The translations under genes were made by a program, and so were the position numbers. Of a DNA stretch of 64,000 nucleotides, positions 27,189-35,863 are shown piece by piece; within the stretch, counting starts at the first letter, position 1; each line of letters starts with the position of its first letter. The stretch is from Nocardioides oleivorans. GTDB lineage: Bacteria > Actinomycetota > Actinomycetes > Propionibacteriales > Nocardioidaceae. The notes under the pieces are model-generated. The model was not told the DNA's origin and did not search any database. It worked only from the letters and a program-made list of their open reading frames with translations. Location of the stretch: contig NZ_SDWT01000001.1 of the NCBI RefSeq assembly GCF_004137255.1, positions 1,798,001 through 1,862,000 of the forward strand, given 5' to 3'.

Positions 27189-29222
27189 TCAGGAGACGTT
27201 CAGCGCGGTGTCGTCGACCACGAAGCTGGTCTGGAGCGAGGAGTCCTCGGTCATCGTGAAGCGGATGGTGACCGTCTTGCCCTTGTAGGCCGCCAGGTTG
27301 GCGGAGTACTGGGTGTAGGTCGCGTTCGTCCCGACGTTGCTGAAGGTGCGCAGCGTGGTCACGGTGGACCCGTCCACGACCTGCACCCGCATCGTGTCGT
27401 ACGCCGTCGAGCCGGTCTCGGCGGTGTCGGTGCGGATCCAGTACGACAGCGTCGCGGCGGTGGCGGAGGACGGGATGGCGACCGACTGGTTGACGGTCTC
27501 CGTGCTCGACGTGCCGTTGCCGCCGAGCCACAGCTTCCACGAGCCCGTGCGGGCGGCGCGGCCGGTGTTGTTGGTGATCGGGCCGGAGGTGCCGGTCCAG
27601 CTCGTCGCACCGGACTCGAAGCCCGGGTTCAGCAGCAGGTTGCCACCGGTCGGCGGGGTGGTGGGCGGCGTGGTGGGCGGCGTGGTGGTGCCACCGCCGC
27701 ACGTCGGGTCGGCGGACTGGGCCGGCACGTTGACGGCGTTCCAGGCGGCCTTGACCGCGTTGAACTGGGCGCAGGTGCTGTCGAGGTTCTTCGCAGCGGT
27801 GAGCGTCCAGGTGCGGTACTTGAGGTAGCTCGACGACGAGGTCTTCATCAGCATGCCGTTGTAGAGGACCTTGATCGCGGCCTGCTCACCGATGCCGGTG
27901 ACGGACTGGCCGTTGCACTTCGAGACGCCGCCGCGCGAGAGCAGGTAGAACCAGTGGTCGCCGGGGCCGGCGGCCGCGTGCACCTCGGCGCTGGGGATCG
28001 AGCTGGAGTAGCACGACGGGTCGCCGACGTTGGCCGGGTTGGAGCCGTCGCGGATCGGGCCCTGGCCGACGAGGTCGATCTCCTCACCGATGGTGTGGTC
28101 AGGGGTGTCGTAGGGCGAGGGCTGGTTGTCGTAGTACTCCGTCGACGTCGCGAACGCGTCGCCGATGAACTCCTGCGTGCCGCCGCCCGAGATGCCGCCG
28201 GGTGTCTTGTCGTCGATGCCGTGGCCGAACTCGTGGGCCACCACGTCGATCGAGGAGATCCAGCGCCCGCCGGTCTGGCTGTGGCCGATCTGGACCTGCG
28301 TGCCGTCGTAGTAGGCGTTGACGTCGTTGAGGCCGACGCGGATCGGCACCCAGCCGCCCGAGCCGTTCATGCCGTTGCGGCCGAGCCACGACGACAGCAT
28401 CCCCTTGAGCTGCTGCGCGGCGTAGAGCGCGTCGACACAGCCCGTCTCACGGTTGGTCGGGTCGCCGTTGCCCCACGCGTCGTCGGTGCCCGTGAAGGTG
28501 GCGTTGCCCGAGGCGTTCTGGCACTTGAGCGTGGTCGCGGTCGGGTCGGTCATGCTGAAGCTGCTGCCCGAGCCGCTGGTCTGGATGGAGACCGGGTTGG
28601 GGCCGGAGTACGCCGCCGTGCCGGTGCCGTGCGCGATCTGCTCGCGCGACTCCAGGACCGAGCCGTCGTTGGCGTCGACCCAGACCTTCTGCCACGACAC
28701 GTGGCCGGCGTCGACACCGCGGACCTCGACCTCGTAGGCCAGCCTGGTGCCAGCGTCGCGGTGCCAGATGACCAGCTCCGGCGCCGAGGCGTCGGTGACC
28801 TGGTCGACCTGGGACGTCGCGACCCTGGCAGCGCGGGCGGCCTTCAGGGTCGGCGTGGTGCTGCCGATCTCGACGGGCTGCTCCTGGGCGACGGACGAGC
28901 CGACGACCTGGCCCTCGGCGTTGGCGAGCACGACGAAGTCGCCGCCGACGACGCGCAGTCCCTCGTGGGTGCGCTCGTAGGCCATCGAGTAGACGCCGGC
29001 GTCACCGTCGTACGTGCCGGTGCGGACGAACGAGTCCGCGGTCGCGCGCTCCAGCGCGTTTCCGTGGCCCTGGACCCAGGAAGCAGCAGCCTGCTGGGCC
29101 TCGAGGCGGGGGTTGCCCGCCGTGGGTGCGGCGTCGGCCGGGGTGGCGGTCGGTGCCAGGAACGACGCAGCGACCGCGGTCGCTGCGATACCGGCCAGTG
29201 CGGCCAGTCGAGATGATTTCAC
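27189..29222 (-). CDS. Secreted M4 (thermolysin-type) metalloprotease
   Basis: A 677-aa secreted protease. A signal peptide (AALAGIAATAVAASFLAPTA) and an FTP/PepSY-like propeptide (to about 200) precede the catalytic domain, with VVAHEFGHGID near residue 328 and the downstream Glu ligand in GGTQEFIGDAFATSTEYY. AEVHAAAGPGDHWFYLL contains the conserved His region. A TTPPTTPP linker joins a C-terminal β-sandwich domain shared with the adjacent M28 peptidase. GTG at 29222 is chosen because the signal peptide starts there; the upstream in-frame extension lacks one. A secreted protein-degradation pair with M28 is likely. Confidence 0.9.
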   Translation of the reverse strand: MKSSRLAALAGIAATAVAASFLAPTATPADAAPTAGNPRLEAQQAAASWVQGHGNALERATADSFVRTGTYDGDAGVYSMAYERTHEGLRVVGGDFVVLANAEGQVVGSSVAQEQPVEIGSTTPTLKAARAARVATSQVDQVTDASAPELVIWHRDAGTRLAYEVEVRGVDAGHVSWQKVWVDANDGSVLESREQIAHGTGTAAYSGPNPVSIQTSGSGSSFSMTDPTATTLKCQNASGNATFTGTDDAWGNGDPTNRETGCVDALYAAQQLKGMLSSWLGRNGMNGSGGWVPIRVGLNDVNAYYDGTQVQIGHSQTGGRWISSIDVVAHEFGHGIDDKTPGGISGGGTQEFIGDAFATSTEYYDNQPSPYDTPDHTIGEEIDLVGQGPIRDGSNPANVGDPSCYSSSIPSAEVHAAAGPGDHWFYLLSRGGVSKCNGQSVTGIGEQAAIKVLYNGMLMKTSSSSYLKYRTWTLTAAKNLDSTCAQFNAVKAAWNAVNVPAQSADPTCGGGTTTPPTTPPTTPPTGGNLLLNPGFESGATSWTGTSGPITNNTGRAARTGSWKLWLGGNGTSSTETVNQSVAIPSSATAATLSYWIRTDTAETGSTAYDTMRVQVVDGSTVTTLRTFSNVGTNATYTQYSANLAAYKGKTVTIRFTMTEDSSLQTSFVVDDTALNVS

Positions 29223-29341
29223 TGGGGTGTTCCAATCGTGAGTTCGAGCCCGAGAGCCCGATGACGGATTGGGTGATGCGGACCAGTGCACAACTTCGCA
29301 ATCGCTCATACCTTCGTCAATGAGGCTGGATCTGCATGATC

Positions 29342-29403
29342 GTGCAACGCGAGAAGTTGCACATCCCGACCGAAGATCTTGCGGTGGGTCCGATAATCGG
29401 ACC
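29342..29403. promoter_or_regulatory. Two inverted repeats upstream of M4 protease
   Basis: GTGCAAC-N7-GTTGCAC (29342-29362) and GGTCCGA-N3-TCGGACC (29387-29403) lie 120-180 bp before the protease start. Either may be an operator for the secreted protease; the second could also be part of the terminator region of the SGNH gene. Confidence 0.35.
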
Positions 29404-29417
29404 TCCGCGGGATTCCG

Positions 29418-29432
29418 TTGCGCTGAGCGCAA
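29418..29432 (-). terminator. Hairpin after SGNH hydrolase gene
   Basis: TTGCGC and GCGCAA arms with a 3-base loop lie immediately after the stop codon of the minus-strand SGNH hydrolase gene. Short stem, no T-run. Confidence 0.4.
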
Positions 29433-30146
29433 TCAGGGCAGCAGAACCACCGGACGCGCGGGGTCCACGGCTGCGATTCGCTCGGCCACGGCGTCCCCGA
29501 ACTCGGCGTGACCGTCCTCGGTGAGGTGCAGGTCGTCGTCGAGGTAGTCGAGGTCGAGGTCGTCCGTAGGGATGTAGGGGACGCCGTACTCGTCGCACAG
29601 GCGAGCCAGGACGCCATCGACGCGCGGCACGGCCGCGACGCGCGACGGCGCGGCGGCGGGGCCGACCACGACGACCTGCTCGGCGGCCAGGTCGACCATC
29701 AGGGCCCGGAAGCCGCGCTCGATGGCGGCGTCGGTGCGGTCGAAGTCGTTGAGCCCGCCCTCGACGACCACGAGCCGCGGGCGGACGGCGGCGACGGCGG
29801 TGGCCGCGCGGGCGTGGAACGAGACGTGTCCGCACGAGCTCGCGCTCGCGCTGAAGCCGGAGCCGGAGAAGCCGGCGACGTGCACGCGACCCGGCAGCCG
29901 GGACGGCCACGACCGGACCAGGTCCTCCTGGCCGAGGCCGACCGACCACGAGTCGCCGATCACCAGCACCTGCTCGCCGTCGCCCGTCACGATCGACTGG
30001 CGCTCGCGTGCTTCGACGCGGTGCTGCTGGCAGCGCGTCGCTCCGGCGCCCGCGCGGTCGGCGACGTAGAACGCCATGAGCGCAGCGAGCAGCGTCACCA
30101 CGACTGAGGCGCCGACGACCCGGCGCAGGTTCCCCCGATGGACCAC
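29433..30146 (-). CDS. SGNH/GDSL hydrolase, membrane-anchored or secreted
   Basis: A 237-aa protein with an N-terminal hydrophobic helix (VVGASVVVTLLAALMAFYVA) followed by an SGNH hydrolase domain. Block I is VLVIGDSWSVGLG (Ser nucleophile), block III is VEGGLNDFDR (Asn), and block V is DDDLHLTEDGHAEF (Asp/His). Block II Gly is probably in the GFSGSGFSA segment. Such enzymes hydrolyse esters, often on cell-wall glycans. GTG at 30146 places the helix at the N-terminus; the longer in-frame extension overlaps the promoter of the divergent gene. Confidence 0.8.
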   Translation of the reverse strand: MVHRGNLRRVVGASVVVTLLAALMAFYVADRAGAGATRCQQHRVEARERQSIVTGDGEQVLVIGDSWSVGLGQEDLVRSWPSRLPGRVHVAGFSGSGFSASASSCGHVSFHARAATAVAAVRPRLVVVEGGLNDFDRTDAAIERGFRALMVDLAAEQVVVVGPAAAPSRVAAVPRVDGVLARLCDEYGVPYIPTDDLDLDYLDDDLHLTEDGHAEFGDAVAERIAAVDPARPVVLLP

Positions 30147-30264
30147 GTGAAAAGTGTGCGGCCTGCCGAGCCGTTTGCGCAGGGGAATGTCCCTGAGATT
30201 TCCCCTACATCCGGCAGCTTTATCGGCAGGCGGTGCCCGTCCCGGCCGATCTAGGCTGCGGCCC

Positions 30265-31065
30265 ATGACGACCGACCCGCTCCTGACGGCGTACGACGAC
30301 CAGCTCCGCACCGAGGCCGAGATGGCCCGGGCGACCTCGGTCGACCGGGACGGTCCGCTGTGGCGGGCGGTCTTCGACCACGGCGGCTTCGTGTCCTACC
30401 GCGACCTCGGCGGGGTCTCCGGCGACGCCCTCGACGCGCTGATCGGGGCGACCGTCGCGCACTACCGCGACGACACCGACGTCGACTCCTTCGAGTGGAA
30501 GTCGCGCGGTCACGACCTGCCCGCCGACCTCGGGGAGCGGCTCGTCGCCCACGGACTGGTCGCCGAGCCGGTCGAGACGGTGATGATCGGGGAGGCGTCG
30601 CTGCTCACCGTCGACGTACCCCTGTCGGAGACGCCCGAGGGGCCGGTCGTCGTACGCCGCATCCTGCCCGGCGCCACCGCGTCGGACGACCTGACCCGGA
30701 TGCTCGCCGCGCAGGAGTCGGTCTTCGGTGGCGGGCGCGGGCCGTCGCTCGCCTCGTCGATGCGCGAGCTGGAGTCCGACGCATCGGAGTTCTGGATCGC
30801 CGAGGTCGGCGACCGGGTCGTGTGCGCCGGCCGGCTGACGCCCGTCGAGGGCACCGAGTTCGCCGGCGTCTGGGGCGGCTCGACGCTCCCCGAGCTCCGC
30901 GGTCGCGGCATCTACCGCGCCCTGGTGGCCGCCCGCGCCTCCTCCGCGCTCGAGCGGGGGATCCGCTACATCCACTCCGACTGCACCGACATGTCGCGCC
31001 CCATCCTCGAGCGCGCCGGCCTCCGCGCGGTCACGACCACGACGCCCTACGTCTGGACGCGCTGA
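30265..31065 (+). CDS. GNAT family N-acetyltransferase
   Basis: A 266-aa protein. The GNAT fold is in the C-terminal half: WIAEVGDRVVCAGRLTPVEG (β4), then the acetyl-CoA pyrophosphate loop LPELRGRGIYRALVAARA (RGxGxG/A-type), then SDCTDMSRPILERAGL. The N-terminal 120 residues are helical and may bind substrate. The acyl acceptor is unknown. ATG at 30265. Confidence 0.82.
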   Translation: MTTDPLLTAYDDQLRTEAEMARATSVDRDGPLWRAVFDHGGFVSYRDLGGVSGDALDALIGATVAHYRDDTDVDSFEWKSRGHDLPADLGERLVAHGLVAEPVETVMIGEASLLTVDVPLSETPEGPVVVRRILPGATASDDLTRMLAAQESVFGGGRGPSLASSMRELESDASEFWIAEVGDRVVCAGRLTPVEGTEFAGVWGGSTLPELRGRGIYRALVAARASSALERGIRYIHSDCTDMSRPILERAGLRAVTTTTPYVWTR

Positions 31066-31082
31066 GGCGCCGGGGCTGCTGT

Positions 31083-31103
31083 CGGACCAGGCGTCCCGGT
31101 CCG
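31083..31103. terminator. Weak hairpin between convergent genes
   Basis: CGGACC (31083-31088) and GGTCCG (31098-31103) face each other across 9 bases between the GNAT stop and the Dabb stop. Confidence 0.3.
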
Positions 31104-31105
31104 GG

Positions 31106-31396
31106 TCACAGCGGCGTGTAGTCGATCTCCAGGAAGTCGGCGACCTCGGGCACCCAGCGCTCGGCGACGAAGGCCGTGTGGACCGGGTGCTCGTTGTATC
31201 CGTCGTAGGCCGCCCGGTCGTCGAACTCCATCGAGAAGCCGAAGGCGAAGTCGTTCTTCGGGCTCGTCTGGCGCAGCTGCTCGAACGCCGTCACTCCCGG
31301 GATGTCGGCCAGCGCGCGGGCGGCGGCGAGGAAGTCGGCCTCCTCCGCCGACCCGGGGTCGTGGTGGAGACGGAAGGCGACGGTGTGCCGGATCAT
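31106..31396 (-). CDS. Dabb (stress-responsive α/β barrel) family protein
   Basis: A 96-aa protein with the Dabb/ferredoxin-like fold: MIRHTVAFRL N-terminus, a central FSMEFDDRAAYDGYNEHPVHTAFV block and a YTPL end. Members form dimeric barrels; some are cyclases or decarboxylases, most are uncharacterised. ATG at 31396 matches the usual MIRH start. Confidence 0.82.
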   Translation of the reverse strand: MIRHTVAFRLHHDPGSAEEADFLAAARALADIPGVTAFEQLRQTSPKNDFAFGFSMEFDDRAAYDGYNEHPVHTAFVAERWVPEVADFLEIDYTPL

Positions 31397-31489
31397 GCCG
31401 ACCACGGTAGGGGTGACGCGGGCCACGCGGAACCGGTGTCCGGATCCGGGAACATACGGCGCTGCCGTGCGTTGAACTGGATAACGAGA

Positions 31490-31510
31490 GTTGAGTCAGA
31501 TCGACTCAAG
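31490..31510. promoter_or_regulatory. HAIR operator (HspR binding site)
   Basis: GTTGAGT-N7-ACTCAAG matches the HspR-associated inverted repeat CTTGAGT-N7-ACTCAAG with one mismatch in 14 positions. It is about 80 bp upstream of dnaK, and hspR is the last gene of the same operon, so the operon is expected to be self-repressed by HspR with DnaK as co-repressor. Confidence 0.88.
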
Positions 31511-31590
31511 TGTTTTGCCTCCTGATCCGCAGCGCGGCAGGATGGCGACAACCCCAAGCATCCGGAAGAACCAACGCAGGAGGTAACACC

Positions 31591-33470
<1,880 letters not shown>

Positions 33471-33474
<4 letters not shown>

Positions 33475-34145
33475 CCACGCCCGGCAGCGGATCCTTCGGG
33501 GACGCGGCCGGCGAGATGGCCGACGAGACCGAGGTCGAGGTGCCCGTGGAGGGCGCCTCGGCCTCGGCCGGCCAGCCGGACGCGGCGTCCGACACCACGA
33601 CCGACCCCGGCGCCGACCGCGACATCAGCGGCGTCGACAACTGGCTCGAGGAGGGCGGACCACTGGAGCCCGAGGACGTCATCGACGTCGAGACCGGCGA
33701 GACCGACCTCCCGCCCTCGACCGACGTACAGCTCGCGGAGCGGACCGCCGACCTGCAGCGCCTGCAGGCGGAGTACGCCAACTACCGCAAGCGCGTCGAC
33801 CGCGACCGCCAGATGGTGGCCGAGAACGCGACCTATCGCGTCCTCGCGCCCATCATCGAGGTGCTCGACACGATCGACCGCGCCCGCGAGCACGAGGAGA
33901 TCGAGGGGGGCTTCAAGGCCGTCGCCGACCAGCTCACCGGCGTCGTCACCAGCCTCGGCCTGACCCGCTTCGGCGAGCCCGGCGACCCGTTCGACCCGAA
34001 CCTCCACGAGGCGCTCAGCCACTTGGGCACCGACCCGGAGGTCGCGGTGGCGACGTGCAAGCACATCGCCAAGGCCGGCTACAAGATCGGCGACCGGGTG
34101 GTGCGCGCCGCCCAGGTCCTGGTGGTCGATCCCGCCGATGGCTGA
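33471..34145 (+). CDS. grpE: Nucleotide exchange factor GrpE
   Basis: A 224-aa GrpE. An acidic, variable N-terminus of about 85 residues precedes the helical dimerisation region ([21 protein letters not shown]) and the conserved C-terminal β-domain ([17 protein letters not shown] ... [16 protein letters not shown]). It releases ADP from DnaK. The GTG start overlaps the dnaK stop by 4 bp. Confidence 0.96.
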
Positions 34146-34156
34146 CGGGGGCTGCC

Positions 34157-35329
34157 ATGAGTGACGCCGTACGCAACGACTGGGCCACCAAGGACTTCTA
34201 CCAGGTCCTGGGCGTGGCGAAGGACGCGAGCGCGGCCGACATCAAGAAGGCCTACCGCAAGCTCGCGCGGGAGAACCACCCCGACTCCAACCCCGGTGAC
34301 GACGCCAAGCACGAGAAGTTCAAGTCGGTCGCCGAGGCCTACGACGTCATCGGCGACGAGGCGAAGCGGAGCACGTACGACGAGTTCCGCTCGCTGCAGT
34401 CGCGTGGCGGGTTCAGCCCCGGCATGGGTGGTGGCGGCTTCGGCGGTGCCGGCGGCGGCTTCAACCTCGACGACCTGCTCCGCGAGCGCGGCGGCGCCGG
34501 CGGCGGGCTCGGCGACATGTTCGGCGACCTCTTCGGGGGCGGCCAGCGGACCCGCCAGCAGCAGGCCCCCCGCCCGCGCCGTGGCGCCGACATGGAGAGC
34601 AGCGCCACGATCGGGTTCACCGACGCGATCGACGGTGTCACCCTGTCGCTGCGGCTGCCGACCGACACGGCGTGCGAGACGTGCCAGGGCACGGGCGGCA
34701 AGCCCGGCACCCGGCCGCACATCTGCCCGCGGTGCGAGGGCGCCGGCTTCGTGGTGTCCGGGGCGGGCGGCGCGTTCGCGATGCAGGAGACCTGCCCCGC
34801 GTGCGGCGGACGCCAGCTCGTGTACGACGAGGCGTGCCCGACGTGCCACGGCTCCGGCCGCGGCACCTCCGCCCGCGCGATCCAGGCCCGCATCCCGGCC
34901 GGGGTCAAGGACGGGGCGAAGATCCGGCTCAAGGGCAAGGGTGCCCCGGGTGAGAACGGCGGCCCCGCCGGCGACCTGTTCGTGAAGGTCACGGTGACTC
35001 CGCACCGCGTGTTCGGGCGCAAGGACGACAACCTCACCATCGACGTGCCCGTCTCCTTCGACGAGGCGGCGCTCGGTGCCGAGGTGCGGATCCCGACGCT
35101 CGGCGGCTCGCCGGTCACCCTGAAGCTCCCCGCGGGCACGCCCAACGGCCGCACCTTCCGGGTGCGCGGCAAGGGCGCGACCAAGCGCGACGGCACCAAG
35201 GGCGACCTGCTCGCCACGATCGAGGTGAAGGTCCCGGCCAACCTCGACCCGACCGCGCGCGAGGCCCTCGAGGCCTACCGCACGGCCACCGCCGGCAAGC
35301 CGCTGCGTGAGGGGCTGTTCTCGTCATGA
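34157..35329 (+). CDS. dnaJ: Chaperone DnaJ (Hsp40)
   Basis: A 390-aa type I J-protein. A J-domain with the HPD motif (RENHPDSNPGDD) is followed by a Gly/Phe-rich linker (about 85-130) and a zinc finger of four CxxC repeats (CETCQGTG, CPRCEGAG, CPACGGRQ, CPTCHGSG). The third repeat departs from CxxCxGxG in its last residues. Two C-terminal β-domains complete it. It stimulates DnaK ATPase and presents substrates. ATG at 34157, 11 bp after grpE. Confidence 0.96.
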   Translation: MSDAVRNDWATKDFYQVLGVAKDASAADIKKAYRKLARENHPDSNPGDDAKHEKFKSVAEAYDVIGDEAKRSTYDEFRSLQSRGGFSPGMGGGGFGGAGGGFNLDDLLRERGGAGGGLGDMFGDLFGGGQRTRQQQAPRPRRGADMESSATIGFTDAIDGVTLSLRLPTDTACETCQGTGGKPGTRPHICPRCEGAGFVVSGAGGAFAMQETCPACGGRQLVYDEACPTCHGSGRGTSARAIQARIPAGVKDGAKIRLKGKGAPGENGGPAGDLFVKVTVTPHRVFGRKDDNLTIDVPVSFDEAALGAEVRIPTLGGSPVTLKLPAGTPNGRTFRVRGKGATKRDGTKGDLLATIEVKVPANLDPTAREALEAYRTATAGKPLREGLFSS

Positions 35330-35742
35330 GCTCACCTTTCGGCACGCCGTCCCCCGACGCCGCCGTGTACGTCATCAGCGTGGCGGCTGAGCTGACCGGG
35401 CTGCACCCCCAGACCCTGCGCGCCTACGAGCGCATGGGCCTGATCCAGCCCGGTCGCACCGGGGGCGGCGGCCGGCGCTACTCCCACCGCGACCTCGAGC
35501 GGCTCCGCGAGATCGCCGACCTCACCAGCGCCGGCGTGGGCGTCGAGGGCGTGCGCCGCATCATGGACCTCGAGCTCCAGGTCGACGCCCTCCGCGCCCG
35601 CAACGAGGAGCTCCTCGCCGAGCTCGACGCCGTACGCCGCGCGGTGGCGGCGCGCGCCACGACCGCTGCCCCGGCCAACAAGCTCCCGGTGCTCCACACG
35701 GCCGCCGGTCAGTCCGTCGTCGTCTGGCGCCGGCCGGGCTGA
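35326..35742 (+). CDS. hspR: Heat-shock repressor HspR (MerR family)
   Basis: A 138-aa MerR-type regulator. The winged-helix region YVISVAAELTGLHPQTLRAYERMGLIQPGRTGGGGRRY-type segment is followed by the second helix RYSHRDLERLREI and a coiled coil. HspR represses dnaK operons through HAIR sites, and one lies upstream of dnaK here. The start overlaps the dnaJ stop (ATGA), which places it as the fourth gene of the operon, the usual actinobacterial arrangement. Confidence 0.95.
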   Translation: MSSPFGTPSPDAAVYVISVAAELTGLHPQTLRAYERMGLIQPGRTGGGGRRYSHRDLERLREIADLTSAGVGVEGVRRIMDLELQVDALRARNEELLAELDAVRRAVAARATTAAPANKLPVLHTAAGQSVVVWRRPG

Positions 35743-35863
35743 CCCGTTCTGCTCAGCCCGAGAGGGTGAGGTCGAGCCACAGGACTGCCACAAGCAACAA
35801 CGGGACATGCACAGCAGCACGATTCGCCTGAGGTGTCCGGCCCGCGAAGGTTCTGATTCGGCC

